A stretch of DNA of 64,000 nt, from the NCBI GenBank assembly GCA_046349915.1, contig JAXMBL010000003.1, forward strand, positions 1,798,001-1,862,000, written 5' to 3'. The notes below the pieces were generated by a model. It saw nothing but the letters and a program-made list of their open reading frames with translations. It searched no databases and had not been told where the DNA came from. A program made the position numbers and the translations under genes. Positions 54,808 to 64,000 of the stretch are shown one piece after another; positions within the stretch are counted from its first letter, which is position 1; every line of letters begins with the position of its first letter. The stretch is from CAIXSC01 sp046349915 (GTDB taxonomy: Bacteria; Planctomycetota; Planctomycetia; Pirellulales; Pirellulaceae).

Positions 54808-55737
54808 TTATTTAGCCTCTTGAATATCCTCGAATAGCGCTTCGACAAATTCGGTCGAATTGAACGGCATCAGATCGTCCGCTCCTTCCCCTACCCCGAT
54901 GTACTTTACAGGCAGTTGGAATTGCTGACGAATCGGGATCACAACGCCGCCTTTCGCGGTGCCGTCAAGTTTGGTGAGAACGATGCCCGTGCAGCCAGCC
55001 GCCTCGGAAAATCCCTTCGCCTGCGAGATGCCGTTTTGGCCGGCTGTGGCGTCCAAGACCAGCAAGACCTCGTGGGGAGCTTCAGGGATTACCTTGCTTG
55101 CCACTTTTCGGATCTTGGTCAGCTGCTGCATCAGATTCGATTGAGTTTGCAGGCGGCCGGCGGTATCGAGAATGCAAATATCCGCATTCGTTTCGACGGC
55201 GCGGGCGGTAGCGCGGTGAGCGACCGCGGCGGGGTCGCCCCCCATCTCGCCTTTGACAATCTCCGCCCCGACTCGGTCCGACCAGATGGTCAATTGTTCC
55301 ACGGCGGCGGCTCGAAACGTATCACCCGCGCCGAGCACCACTTTTTTTCCTTGGCGGCGGTAAAGCGCCGATAGTTTGGCGATCGAAGTCGTCTTGCCCG
55401 AGCCATTCACCCCCACCACGATGATGACGGTGGGGCCTTGGGCGGCAAAGCTGATGGGCGATTCGGGTTGCTCCATCAACTCCAGCAACCGACGTTTGAC
55501 GCTTGCCAACAGGTCCGCCATTTCGACCACTCGACCGCGGAATTCCGCGCCAATGCGCTCGCGGATCTGCGAGGCGGACGCGTTGCCCATGTCGGTCTTT
55601 ACCAGCGCGGCGAACAGTTCATTCAAGAAGGGGTCGTCCACCAGACGGCCTTCCTGCTTGAACAGATCGCGGATATCGGTCTTCAGCAATTGCGCGGTGC
55701 GTTGAAGTCCCGCCTTGATGCGATCGAAAAGTCCCAT
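54808..55737 (-). CDS. ftsY: signal recognition particle receptor FtsY
   Basis: SRP-type GTPase that docks ribosome-nascent chain complexes to the membrane, 309 residues. A short N domain leads to G domain motifs GVNGSGKTTSIAKL (P-loop), GDTFRAAAVEQL, DTAGRLQTQSNLMQQL and TKLDGTAKGGV. The acidic A domain of enterobacterial FtsY is absent, as in many bacteria. ATG at 55737 gives MGLFDRIKAGLQRT, the usual N-terminus. nusB and ribH lie immediately upstream. Confidence 0.96.
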   Translation of the reverse strand: MGLFDRIKAGLQRTAQLLKTDIRDLFKQEGRLVDDPFLNELFAALVKTDMGNASASQIRERIGAEFRGRVVEMADLLASVKRRLLELMEQPESPISFAAQGPTVIIVVGVNGSGKTTSIAKLSALYRRQGKKVVLGAGDTFRAAAVEQLTIWSDRVGAEIVKGEMGGDPAAVAHRATARAVETNADICILDTAGRLQTQSNLMQQLTKIRKVASKVIPEAPHEVLLVLDATAGQNGISQAKGFSEAAGCTGIVLTKLDGTAKGGVVIPIRQQFQLPVKYIGVGEGADDLMPFNSTEFVEALFEDIQEAK

Positions 55738-55778
55738 ATTTGCTCTCCCGTCAACTCGACGCGAAACGCGAGTCGGCT

Positions 55779-56201
55779 TCAACTCCCAGGATGCTTCCGT
55801 CGATGCGGCATCAATCGATCCAGAATTCCATTGACGAATTGGTGAGATTGACGACCGCCGTATCTCTTGGCTAACTCAATGGCTTCATTCACCGCGACAC
55901 GCGGCGGGGTGCCGGTATGCAATAATTCGTAGGCTCCGAGCCTCAGGACATTACGATCGATGGCCGCCATACGGGCGAGCGACCAGTTGGCGGCGAGTTT
56001 GGCCAGGGACGCGTCGAGCTCGTGGCGAGTCTTACGCACGCCGGAGACTAACGAGCGAGCGAAATCCACGAGCGCAACGTCGCGGTGCAGCCGACGCACC
56101 AGGAAATCGTCCGCCTCGGCGAGATTTCGTTGCGGATTGAGATCGTCGGCGTAAAGGACTTGCAAGGCGACTTCGCGAGCGCGACGGCGGTTCAGTGGCA
56201 T
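55779..56201 (-). CDS. nusB: transcription antitermination protein NusB
   Basis: All-helical RNA-binding factor that works with S10 on boxA in rRNA leaders, 140 residues. RRRAREVALQVLYADDLN at the start, and the C-terminal NRNVLRLGAYELLH..PPRVAVNEAIELAKRYGG...FVNGILDRL, are diagnostic. 41 bp before ftsY and 37 bp after ribH. Confidence 0.96.
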   Translation of the reverse strand: MPLNRRRAREVALQVLYADDLNPQRNLAEADDFLVRRLHRDVALVDFARSLVSGVRKTRHELDASLAKLAANWSLARMAAIDRNVLRLGAYELLHTGTPPRVAVNEAIELAKRYGGRQSHQFVNGILDRLMPHRRKHPGS

Positions 56202-56238
56202 CGGGGGATCAGGACCTACGAGCGAAGGAGCGAGGAAT

Positions 56239-56706
56239 TCAGGGCAGCTTATCCAGTAAGGCCGCCATTTCCAAGGCGGCTTCGGCGCACTCGACCCCCT
56301 TGTGCCCCGCGCTTCCCCCCACGCGATTCAACGCCTGTTCCAGGGAATTGACGGTCAGTAGGCCGAAGAGCACCGGTACGCCGGTGTCGAGCGCAATCTG
56401 GCCCAGGCTGAGGCTCACTTGCCGATTGATGTGCTGGTCATGCGTGGTTTCGCCGCGAATGACCGCGCCCAGGCACAGCACGGCCGAATACCGGGTCGAT
56501 TGGGCCAGTCGTTGCGCCACGAGGGGCAGTTCCCAGGCGCCCGGCACCCAAGCCACTTCAATCTGATTGCCGGGCACTCCACGGGCGGTCAGCGTCGCTA
56601 CGGCGCCTTCCAGCAGTCGTGAAGTAATCGACTCGTTGTAACGAGCCACGACAATCGCAAATTCCGCGTCGACCGTGTCGTTGAGCCCAGAATAAACCTT
56701 CGGCAT
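56239..56706 (-). CDS. ribH: 6,7-dimethyl-8-ribityllumazine synthase
   Basis: Penultimate enzyme of riboflavin synthesis, 155 residues, forming pentamers or 60-mers. FAIVVARYNESITSRLLEGA, EVAWVPGAWELPLVAQRLA, LGAVIRGETTHDQHIN (catalytic His) and PVLFGLLTVNSLEQALNRVGG are standard. ATG at 56706 fits; 12 more codons exist upstream. The ribH-nusB order is widely conserved. Confidence 0.97.
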   Translation of the reverse strand: MPKVYSGLNDTVDAEFAIVVARYNESITSRLLEGAVATLTARGVPGNQIEVAWVPGAWELPLVAQRLAQSTRYSAVLCLGAVIRGETTHDQHINRQVSLSLGQIALDTGVPVLFGLLTVNSLEQALNRVGGSAGHKGVECAEAALEMAALLDKLP

Positions 56707-56787
56707 GCTCGTCCCTCGCTTTCCTGAATGCGCCTCTTCCAAGGTACGCTCTCGCTCGGCGAACCCCTGGTGTTACCGATTCCTGCT

Positions 56788-58338
56788 CTATGACTTCATG
56801 TTCATGGTCATCAGAAATTCGGCATTGGTCTTGGTCTTTTGCAACCGAGACACCAAGAACTCCATGGCGTCCGGCGGATTCATATCCTGCAACACCCGGC
56901 GAATGATGCAGATTCGGCGGTATTCCTCGGGGTCGAGCAACATTTCTTCCCGCCGAGTGCCGCTGCGATTGATGTCGATGGCCGGCCAGACTCGTCGGTC
57001 GACCAGTTTGCGGTCGAGCACGATCTCCATGTTGCCGGTCCCCTTGAATTCCTCGAAGATCACTTCATCCATCTTGCTGCCAGTATCGATCAAGGCCGTC
57101 GCGACGATGGTGAGCGATCCCCCTTCTTCGACCCGGCGAGCGGACCCGAAAAAGGCCTTGGGCTTTTGCATGGCGTTGGCGTCGAGTCCCCCTGAAAGGA
57201 TCTTGCCAGACTGCGGGCATTCCGCATTCCAGGCGCGAGCCAGGCGAGTGATGGAGTCCAGAAAGATGACGACATCCACTCCGAACTCGACCATCCGCTT
57301 CGCTTTTTCCAAAACCATCTGCGCGACTTGAACGTGTCGCGAGGACGGTTCGTCAAACGTCGAACTGATCACTTCGCATTGCTGGCTTTTGACCTGACGC
57401 TCCATGTCGGTCACTTCCTCGGGGCGTTCATCGATCAACAGCATGATGACGTACGCATCCGGGTAGTTTTTCAGCACTGACTTGGCCATCTTCTGCAGCA
57501 GAATGGTCTTGCCAGCTCGCGGCGGGCTGACGACCAGTCCCCGCTGTCCAAAGCCAATGGGGGTCATCATGTCGACGACTCGCGTCGACAAGTCGAGCGA
57601 GTCGGCTTCCATGATGATGCGTTTGTCGGGATGGATGGGCGTCAGGTCGTCGAACGGCACCAACTGCGACGTTCGATTCGGTTCCTGATAATTCACCGCC
57701 TCCACTCGCAACAGGGCGAAGTAGCGTTCGTTCTCTTTCGGCGGGCGGATTTGTCCCGAGACCGTCGCGCCGGTGCGCAACCCGAACCGGCGGATTTGAC
57801 TCGGAGAAACGTAGATGTCGTCCGGACAGGAGAGATAGTGGTAGTCGGGACTACGTAGGAAGCCGAAGCCGTCAGGCAGGATCTCCAACGTCCCCTCGCC
57901 GTACATGAGTCCGTTCAGCTTCACTCGTTCCTTGAGGATGTTGAAGATCAAATCCTGCCTCTTGAGGCCGGTGAATTCCTTGACGTTCTCGCGACGAGCG
58001 GCCTCGATCAGTTCGCTCATCGACATCTTTTGCAGTTCGGCCAGATGACTCTCGCCCTGCTTCAACCGCGTCAGGTTTTTTTGGAGATCGTCGAGTCCCT
58101 TGCCGCGACGGTCCGCCTCTTCCGCTATTTCCTCCGCCAACGAGAGTGGTTCGCCTTCCGCTTCAATCTCGCGCAGCCGCTGACGCACGGCGAGTTCGTC
58201 GCCATGCTTCGAAGGGGGCGTGGTGTGCGACGCGGCGTCGTCTCGCATAACGTGTTCGCCGGTTGAAGGCAAAGGATCGGGCTCGCGGGGAACGCGATCC
58301 GCTCGCTCGGAACCAGCGCGAGAATGTCGGGGGGCCAT
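56788..58338 (-). CDS. rho: transcription termination factor Rho
   Basis: Hexameric RNA-dependent ATPase, 516 residues, about 100 more than E. coli Rho because of a charged N-terminal extension. Rho N-terminal helical domain (MSMSELIEAARRENVKEFTGL), cold-shock-like RNA site (GFGFLRSPDYHYLSCPDDIYV), Walker A SPPRAGKTILLQ, Walker B VIMLLIDERPEEVTDM, and the Q/R-loop region LDSITRLARAWN are intact. ATG at 58338 has AGGAG upstream; the longer frame to 58452 enters the coaE gap. Confidence 0.97.
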   Translation of the reverse strand: MAPRHSRAGSERADRVPREPDPLPSTGEHVMRDDAASHTTPPSKHGDELAVRQRLREIEAEGEPLSLAEEIAEEADRRGKGLDDLQKNLTRLKQGESHLAELQKMSMSELIEAARRENVKEFTGLKRQDLIFNILKERVKLNGLMYGEGTLEILPDGFGFLRSPDYHYLSCPDDIYVSPSQIRRFGLRTGATVSGQIRPPKENERYFALLRVEAVNYQEPNRTSQLVPFDDLTPIHPDKRIIMEADSLDLSTRVVDMMTPIGFGQRGLVVSPPRAGKTILLQKMAKSVLKNYPDAYVIMLLIDERPEEVTDMERQVKSQQCEVISSTFDEPSSRHVQVAQMVLEKAKRMVEFGVDVVIFLDSITRLARAWNAECPQSGKILSGGLDANAMQKPKAFFGSARRVEEGGSLTIVATALIDTGSKMDEVIFEEFKGTGNMEIVLDRKLVDRRVWPAIDINRSGTRREEMLLDPEEYRRICIIRRVLQDMNPPDAMEFLVSRLQKTKTNAEFLMTMNMKS

Positions 58339-58503
58339 GGGAGGATGCTCCTGCGGAGAAGCCAGACGAGGACGAATGGGAAAAGTCGTCGAACTAGTGA
58401 ACCTAGCGCGACGGAAGGTGGGCGGGGACGTGAACGGGGCGTTCGTCGTCAAACAAAACGGGATAAGTCTCTCGGCTCGCGGAACTCATCCCCCCTCGCC
58501 GAG

Positions 58504-59163
58504 TCACGACGGGCGTCGCGACACATTTCGTGGGGGAGGCGAAACGCTTGGGGACCGACTCGCGATTTGGAACCGTTCCCAAAGCTCCCGAACCTGCGTA
58601 TAAGTTTCCGTGGTAGACAGGGAATTGTCGAGGGTGTAATGAGCGACTTCTCGTTTTTTCCCCAAGTTTAACTGAGCCGCCTCCCGGGCTCGCCATTCGG
58701 CTTCCGTCCACCCCCGCTCGATCGCTCGCCGCCGCCTGACGTCGTCCGACGCATCGACAAATACCACTGCGTCGCAAAAACGAGTCCAACCAGCTTCTAC
58801 CAACAAGGCGGCGTCCAGCACGACCACGGCGGACGGCTCGCGTTGGCGGAGGTCCGCGATGTCCGCTGTCACCCGTGCCGCGATGAGCGGATGGACCAGA
58901 TGTTCCAGATACGCCCGCTCGACCCGCCCCTGCTCGCCGGCGGCAAAAACCCGCTTGGCGACCTGTGCACGATCGACCTGCCCATCCGCCGCGAGGATCG
59001 AGTCTCCCCAGCGAGCCGCCAGTGCGGCCCGGACCGCCGGGTCCAGCAGCACTTCATGCCCCAGCCGATCGACGTCAATCCAGCGAGCGCCCAATTCGCG
59101 AAACTGGCGACTCACTAGACTCTTGCCGCTGGCGATTCCCCCCACGATGCCCACGACCCACAT
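58504..59163 (-). CDS. coaE: dephospho-CoA kinase
   Basis: Last step of CoA synthesis, 219 residues. P-loop GGIASGKSLVSRQF, ARWIDVDRLGHEVL, HPLIAARV, and VVLDAALLVEAGWTRFCDAVVFVDA identify the family. The C-terminal tail beyond LSTTETYTQVRELWERF is unusual Ser/Pro/Arg-rich sequence. Between polA and rho on the same strand. Confidence 0.95.
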   Translation of the reverse strand: MWVVGIVGGIASGKSLVSRQFRELGARWIDVDRLGHEVLLDPAVRAALAARWGDSILAADGQVDRAQVAKRVFAAGEQGRVERAYLEHLVHPLIAARVTADIADLRQREPSAVVVLDAALLVEAGWTRFCDAVVFVDASDDVRRRRAIERGWTEAEWRAREAAQLNLGKKREVAHYTLDNSLSTTETYTQVRELWERFQIASRSPSVSPPPRNVSRRPS

Positions 59164-59211
59164 GGCGGATACTCCAGTCCTCTGCGAAGTGAGTCCAGCT
59201 GCCCGCGGCGA

Positions 59212-62175
59212 TCACACCTTCTCGCAGTCGGCCCAAGTCGGTCCACACTTCACGTCGACCTTCAGGGGGACGGCCAGATCGCCAACGTTGGCCATCGCGT
59301 CCACAACGAATGCTTGCAGCCGCTCCCGCTCGTCCCTCGGTAGCTCGAAAACCAACTCGTCATGAATCTGCAACAGCAGCCGGGCACGAAATTCACCGGT
59401 GCGCAGCCGGCGATGGATACGGATCATCGCCAGCTTGATCAGGTCGGCCGCCGAACCTTGGATGACCGTGTTGATGGCGACTCGTTCGGGCAAGTTCCGT
59501 TGGCGCGAGTCGCCTCGATGAGCAGCGTCTCGAACTCCTTGCACGGGACGACGACGCCCCAAGATCGTCTCGACGTAGCCCTGACGACGGGCCTGCTCCA
59601 GGGTGCGATCCATGAAGGCGTCGACGCCTGGATAGCGAGCAAAGTAGGCGGCGATGAATTGAGCCGCCTCATCCTTGGAAATGCCTAGCGACTGGGCCAG
59701 CCCAAAGGCGCTCTGACCATAGATGACTCCAAAGTTAATCGCCTTGGCCGCTCGTCGCATGTCACGAGTCACTTCCGCCAGCGGCACTCCCTGAACTTCG
59801 CTGGCGACTCGCGCATGAATGTCCTCGTCCGCCGCAAATGCCGCTCGCAGCGTTTCATCGCCGGAAAAATGGGCCAACACTCGCAGCTCAATCTGAGAGT
59901 AATCGGCCGTTAGCAGCTCCCAACCCTCGGGGCCTGGAAGAAAGGCGGCTCGGATTTCTCGGCCCGCGTCTGTCCGCACGGGAATGTTCTGCAGGTTAGG
60001 ATCGGTCGAGCTTAAGCGGCCCGTCGCCGCCACGTCCTGTTTGAAGGAGCTATGAATCCTGCCAGTCTCCGGCAACACCAACTCGGGCAGTGCGTCGAGG
60101 TAGGTGCTCTTCAGCTTGGCGAGCTGTCGATATTCCACCATTTTCGCCGGGAGCGGATGCAGGGGGGCGAGTTCTTCGAGCACGGCGGCATCGGTGCTTT
60201 TGCCGGTCTTCGTCTTCTTCACCACGGGCAGCCCCAGTTGGTCGAACAGTACTTCGGACAACTGGCTCGGCGAGTCGACGTTGAAGGGATGGCCAGCCAG
60301 CGAGTGAATGACTTTTTCGAGATCCGCTAATCTCTCGCCATACTCGACGCTCATCCTGCGCAATCGGTCGGCGTCGATGCGGATGCCATGGAATTCCAAC
60401 GAAGCCAGGACTTCGACCAGCGGCATTTCGACATCGTGAAACAGCGACTCGAGTCGTTCTTCGTGGAGCATGCGCCCTAGTTGGTCCGCTAATCGCCAGG
60501 GAACGTCGGCGTCTTCCGCGGCATAGGCCGTGATCAGGTCAACTGGGACTTCGTCCATCCGCTTCTGGTGTCGCCCTGTTCCAATCAGCTCCTCGATCTT
60601 GATCGTCGTGTGATTGAGATAGCGTTTCGCGAGGTCGTCGAGGTTGTGAATTCGTCCCCCTGGTTCCAGAAGATAGTCCGCCACCATGGTGTCGAACTCC
60701 AGCCCTTGGAGCTCTATGCCGACGTTGCGGAGGACGATTACGTCGTATTTCAGGTTCTGCCCGACCTTCTTGATCGACGGCGACTCGAGCACGGGACGGA
60801 GTTTTTCCAGCACCAACGCTTCGGGCAACTGGGGTTCGCCGACGGGAGCACGCACGGGGATATAACACGCCTCCCCCTCCGCCCAGGCGAAGGAGAGTCC
60901 GACCAGTTGAGCGGCGCGCGGCCGCGGCGAGGTGGTTTCGGTGTCCACCGAGATCCGTGACGCTTGGCTCAGTGTTGACGCCAGTTGGTCGAGCGCCTCG
61001 GGGGTGGCGACGGTACGATAATGAGACTTCCAGTCTTCCTGCACTACCTGAGTGTTGGCGGACGAGAGCTTGGCCAAGCGTTCCGACAGGCGGCGAAAGC
61101 CGAGTTCCGTACAGAGCGATTGCACGAGAGTGGGGCGAGCTCGCGCGAGGCGAGCGCCGGGCCAATCGAGCGTCACGGGGGCGTCGTCGCGCAGCCGCAC
61201 TAATTCGCGACTGACCATCGCCTGAGTCTTGAAATTCAGGAGGTTCTCGCGCCGCTTCTGACCGGAAACCTCGTGAGCGTGTGCCAGCAAATTGTCGAGC
61301 GTCTGGTATTTCCCGAGCAGGTCGGCGGCCAGTTTGGGTCCAATCAACGGCGCCCCGGGAATATTGTCGACCGCATCGCCGACCAATGTCTGGAAGTCGA
61401 CTACCTGCTCGGGACGAATACCCCAGGTGGTCTGGAGTGACTGAGCGTCGAAAAACTCGTTCTTGCGAACGTTGAGCAAGCGGACTTGGTCGGTGATCAG
61501 TTGCCGACAGTCCTTGTCGGCGGTCACCAGCACGCAGGAACCGCCTCCCTCGCGAACCAGGCGAGCGATGGTCGCCAGAATGTCGTCGGCCTCAAATTGT
61601 GGACACGACAGGCAGGGGATGCCGAGGGCGTCGAGCAGCTGCTGGATCAAGGGAATTTGAGTACGCAGGTCGTCCGGCATCTCCTCCCGCTGTTCTTTGT
61701 ATTCCGCATAGAGGTCGTGACGGAATGTTTCGCCGGGATGATCGAAAGCGGCAAACAAGTAGTCGGGGCGACGTTGTTCGAGCAGGTTGGCGATGTCGGC
61801 CACGAATCCATGGACGGCCGCGACCGGCAATCCCGTTGGACTCGTCATCTCCGGCATCGCATGGAAAACTTGGTAGATGAGCGAGTGCGAGTCGATGACG
61901 TAGACGGTCTTCCCAGCGAGCGACCCGGGATTGTCGACCGCGTCGCCAGGTGTTGGAGCGGCGGCGACCGAACCCGCAAAATCGTTGCGATCCGATTGAT
62001 CCGCATGCTCGCTGGCTCGGACCGAAGACGCTTCAGCTGGGCTGCTGGCCGGTGACGTAGTTGTATCAGTGGGTTTTGATTGGTTGGCGGCGTGCGGCGG
62101 CTCTGAGGTCGGGGGCGTTGGGGGGGGGGCGGCGTCGAAGCCCGCCAGAAACTGCTGTCTCACGGGTTTGGGCAT
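59212..62175 (-). CDS. polA: DNA polymerase I
   Basis: Replication and repair polymerase, 987 residues. About 95 N-terminal residues are low-complexity. The 5' nuclease follows (YVIDSHSLIYQVFHAM, FEADDILATIARL, VTADKDCRQLI). The 3'-5' exonuclease keeps Exo I DTETT, Exo II NLKYDVIVL and Exo III YAAEDAD, so proofreading should work. Polymerase motifs are DYSQIELRVLAHFSGD (A), RRAAKAINFGVIYGQSAFGLAQ (B) and LLQIHDELVFELP (C). ATG at 62175 precedes MPKPVRQQF; a longer frame to 62271 is unsupported. Confidence 0.97.
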   Translation of the reverse strand: MPKPVRQQFLAGFDAAPPPTPPTSEPPHAANQSKPTDTTTSPASSPAEASSVRASEHADQSDRNDFAGSVAAAPTPGDAVDNPGSLAGKTVYVIDSHSLIYQVFHAMPEMTSPTGLPVAAVHGFVADIANLLEQRRPDYLFAAFDHPGETFRHDLYAEYKEQREEMPDDLRTQIPLIQQLLDALGIPCLSCPQFEADDILATIARLVREGGGSCVLVTADKDCRQLITDQVRLLNVRKNEFFDAQSLQTTWGIRPEQVVDFQTLVGDAVDNIPGAPLIGPKLAADLLGKYQTLDNLLAHAHEVSGQKRRENLLNFKTQAMVSRELVRLRDDAPVTLDWPGARLARARPTLVQSLCTELGFRRLSERLAKLSSANTQVVQEDWKSHYRTVATPEALDQLASTLSQASRISVDTETTSPRPRAAQLVGLSFAWAEGEACYIPVRAPVGEPQLPEALVLEKLRPVLESPSIKKVGQNLKYDVIVLRNVGIELQGLEFDTMVADYLLEPGGRIHNLDDLAKRYLNHTTIKIEELIGTGRHQKRMDEVPVDLITAYAAEDADVPWRLADQLGRMLHEERLESLFHDVEMPLVEVLASLEFHGIRIDADRLRRMSVEYGERLADLEKVIHSLAGHPFNVDSPSQLSEVLFDQLGLPVVKKTKTGKSTDAAVLEELAPLHPLPAKMVEYRQLAKLKSTYLDALPELVLPETGRIHSSFKQDVAATGRLSSTDPNLQNIPVRTDAGREIRAAFLPGPEGWELLTADYSQIELRVLAHFSGDETLRAAFAADEDIHARVASEVQGVPLAEVTRDMRRAAKAINFGVIYGQSAFGLAQSLGISKDEAAQFIAAYFARYPGVDAFMDRTLEQARRQGYVETILGRRRPVQGVRDAAHRGDSRQRNLPERVAINTVIQGSAADLIKLAMIRIHRRLRTGEFRARLLLQIHDELVFELPRDERERLQAFVVDAMANVGDLAVPLKVDVKCGPTWADCEKV

Positions 62176-62304
62176 GGAAAACCTGGCGGGGGCGAGGGAC
62201 GAGGGGCTGTGTAGGCCGCACGGAAGAGTGAAGTGTTTCGTATCGTGGTCGTTGGGACTTGTATTCGTCAAGGCGCACCCCTGCGAGTGCCGGGCGGGAT
62301 TTTG

Positions 62305-62332
62305 TTGACAGGCTATGGGAGGTGGATATACT
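62305..62332 (+). promoter_or_regulatory. near-consensus sigma-70-type promoter
   Basis: TTGACA (62305-62310), 16-bp spacer, TATACT (62327-62332). It points to the gene at 62627, leaving a leader of about 285 nt with no recognisable gene; a weak hairpin AAACCC-ACTC-GGGTTT lies at the very start of that leader. Confidence 0.6.
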
Positions 62333-62626
62333 CAAATCCAAACCCACTCGGGTTTTGCGATTGCAGAAGCTCATCTCTCGCCGCGGTCGACGGAGGACTT
62401 GTCGCCAATCGCTTTGCGACCTTACTGTGAAGAGGCGGTGAGGCGCGAGCACGGCGGGTGCGAAAATGCAGTGGAATTGCGCGGGAGTTTAGCGATTGGC
62501 GTCTGTGTGCCGAGCAGGATTGGGCATGCAGCAAGCGGGTGATGGCAGAAGTGCGGCGTGGCGCTCGAGTGCGAGGTACACTGGAGGGTCCGCCATTGTG
62601 GTTAGTTCCCCTCGAGGAGACGTTTT

Positions 62627-64000
62627 ATGGCCGCTCGTGAGAACTTCACGTACCAGGTCGCACTGATCATACTCGTGTTCGTCGTGCTCGCGCTGGGCGG
62701 AACCACGTATGGGTATTTCCGTAGCGCCGAAGAAGCCGCGAAGGAAACCGCGACCAAGACGGCGGAAGTCGCCGACATTCGCAAGAAGTACACTGATCGC
62801 GACGTCGAAGTGCGATGTCTCAAATACATGTTGGGGTGGGACACAACTCTGTCCGATGCCGACTACGACGGCTTGTTGAAGGGGCTAGATACGAGCGCCG
62901 AGATCCACAAGATCGACGAAGGCTATAAGCAGGACATGCAGATGTACGGTAAGGGGCTGGACAAGCCTAACTACCGACTTGTTCCCGCCGAGTTGCTGAA
63001 GGTGATCAAGGCGAAGAACGACGAATTGGTCGTCACCGTTGAAGAACAAAAGAAGCTGCAGGCTCAGTTGGTCGCGGCTCGAGAGGAGTCGAAGAAGGAA
63101 GTCGAAATGGCCAAAAAGGGCCAGGAAGAGGCTTCCGCCGAGTTGGTGAAGCGAACGGGCGACTTCGAGACGGAACGGTCGCGTTTGAACGGCGAGAAGG
63201 ACAAACTGGTCACTCAAAAGGATGACTTGGCTTCGAAATTGAATGAAGCGGTGGCGAAGGCCGAGAAGGACCTGAAGAAGGTCAACGATCGGATTGAAAC
63301 CGTCCAGAAGCTCAATCAATCGCAGCGCGATGAATTGGCTCGCGTGAAAGAACACGAGAATTTCGAGGTGCCCGATGGACGAATCACTTACGTCAATCAG
63401 CGTGCCAACATTGTAATCATCAACCTGGGATCGGCTGACGGCTTGCGTCCGCAGATTTCCTTCAGCGTTTACGATCGAGCCGAGAACAGCGCCACCAAGG
63501 CGGAAAAGAAGGCCGGGATCGAAGTCATCAAGGTCTTGGAAGCTCACCTGTCCGAGGCTCGCATCGTCCACAGTGAAACAGCGAACCCGGTGTTGCCGGG
63601 CGATCTGATCTACTCGCCCGTGTGGAAAGCCGGTCAACGGTTGCGTTTCGCGCTCACCGCGTTCATGGACATCAATGGCGACGGCGCGAATGATCGCGAT
63701 TTGGTTCGCAATTTGATTCTGATGAACAACGGTGTCATTGACGTCGAGCAAGGCGATGATGGCAAGGTTAACGACATCAATCGCATGACTCTGCAGACGC
63801 GTTACCTGATTGAGGGCGAATTGCCGACTGACAAGTTCGCGGTCGAATCGCAGTTGCAGGGACGCAATCAAATGATCGCGAAGGCTCAAGAGCTCGGGAT
63901 CGAGCGCATGCCTGTGCAGAAGTTGCTCGGTTATCTCGGCTGGCGGTCAGAAGAGAAGACCGTTTCCTTGGGACGAGGCGCCCAGACCGAGGTGAAGGGC
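62627..64000 (+). CDS. membrane-anchored coiled-coil protein of unknown function, 3' end outside window
   Basis: 458 codons to the window edge with no stop. One N-terminal membrane segment (VALIILVFVVLALGGTTYGYF, about residues 11-31). Then comes a roughly 70-residue segment, a long Lys/Glu coiled coil (about 130-240), and a beta-rich C-terminal domain beginning FEVPDGRITYVNQRANIVII. This last part, with LGSADGLRPQISFSVY and VLPGDLIYSPVWKAG, recalls the C-terminal beta domain of FlgT-like proteins, an inference from pattern only. GAGGAG lies seven bases before the ATG. Confidence 0.8.
   Translation, partial: MAARENFTYQVALIILVFVVLALGGTTYGYFRSAEEAAKETATKTAEVADIRKKYTDRDVEVRCLKYMLGWDTTLSDADYDGLLKGLDTSAEIHKIDEGYKQDMQMYGKGLDKPNYRLVPAELLKVIKAKNDELVVTVEEQKKLQAQLVAAREESKKEVEMAKKGQEEASAELVKRTGDFETERSRLNGEKDKLVTQKDDLASKLNEAVAKAEKDLKKVNDRIETVQKLNQSQRDELARVKEHENFEVPDGRITYVNQRANIVIINLGSADGLRPQISFSVYDRAENSATKAEKKAGIEVIKVLEAHLSEARIVHSETANPVLPGDLIYSPVWKAGQRLRFALTAFMDINGDGANDRDLVRNLILMNNGVIDVEQGDDGKVNDINRMTLQTRYLIEGELPTDKFAVESQLQGRNQMIAKAQELGIERMPVQKLLGYLGWRSEEKTVSLGRGAQTEVKG

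Noticed and set aside
1..64000. tRNA, rRNA, tmRNA, RNase P RNA or SRP RNA genes
   Set aside because: No T-loop/acceptor arrangement or conserved cores of these RNAs were seen in the gaps; a tRNAscan-SE and Rfam search would settle it.

Overview
The window reads as chromosomal core genome of a planctomycete, most likely of the Pirellulales group. The basis is moderate-to-high GC, frequent GTG and TTG starts, a plant-like AroD-AroE fusion, two-domain DUF1080 and PhoPQ-related secreted proteins, LPS synthesis (LpxB), and very long proteins with low-complexity extensions. This placement comes from gene content and style only. No rRNA, tRNA, CRISPR array, transposase or prophage was seen.

Layout. 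1-3.2 kb (+): 5'-truncated glnS and a sodium:solute symporter. 3.3-5.75 kb (+): a PstI/BsuBI-type restriction-modification pair in which both genes are broken. 5.8-18.1 kb: PfpI-like protein, YceH, a PhoPQ-related esterase-like protein, a large membrane-anchored unknown, Mrp ATPase, an RND-type exporter and an alpha/beta hydrolase. 18.3-18.4 kb (-): a 24-residue Lys/Ala peptide gene with its own ribosome binding site and terminator. 19-32.5 kb (-): site-2 protease, lpxB, prepilin peptidase, aroK, aroDE, mutL, an NtrC-like regulator and its kinase, pnp and rpsO. 33-35.3 kb: gamma-glutamyltransferase and a secreted coiled-coil protein. 35.7-39.9 kb (-): the fatty-acid cluster rpmF-fabD-fabG-acpP-fabF. 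40-47 kb: DUF1080 lipoprotein, mutM, trpB-trpA, an unknown and corA. 47-53.9 kb: pyrK-like, a pseudouridine synthase with long tails, a small lipoprotein, manA, a tatC with a very large first periplasmic loop, and a Cys-rich pentapeptide-repeat protein. 53.9-62.2 kb (-): polA-coaE-rho-ribH-nusB-ftsY, then glnB. 62.6 kb to the end (+): a membrane-anchored coiled-coil protein that runs off the window.

The most notable non-coding element lies between ftsY and glnB. A textbook sigma-54 promoter (TGGCACG-N4-TTGCT) is followed by about 230 nt containing three perfect hairpins and then a 21-bp stem with seven U residues, all before glnB. One hairpin shares a 7-nt arm sequence with the terminator stem, so attenuation of a nitrogen-regulated glnB leader, or a free nitrogen-regulated sRNA, is possible. 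The PII protein encoded there has Phe in place of the modifiable Tyr51. The NtrC-like pair in the same window is a plausible but unproven partner.

Dispersed palindromes occupy gaps between genes: six copies of a CGACGGAC-N5-GTCCGTCG element, and two copies of a CAGGTT-N3-AACCTG element. Operator-like palindromes sit at the alpha/beta hydrolase promoter and upstream of two neighbouring genes at 45.0 and 45.7 kb.
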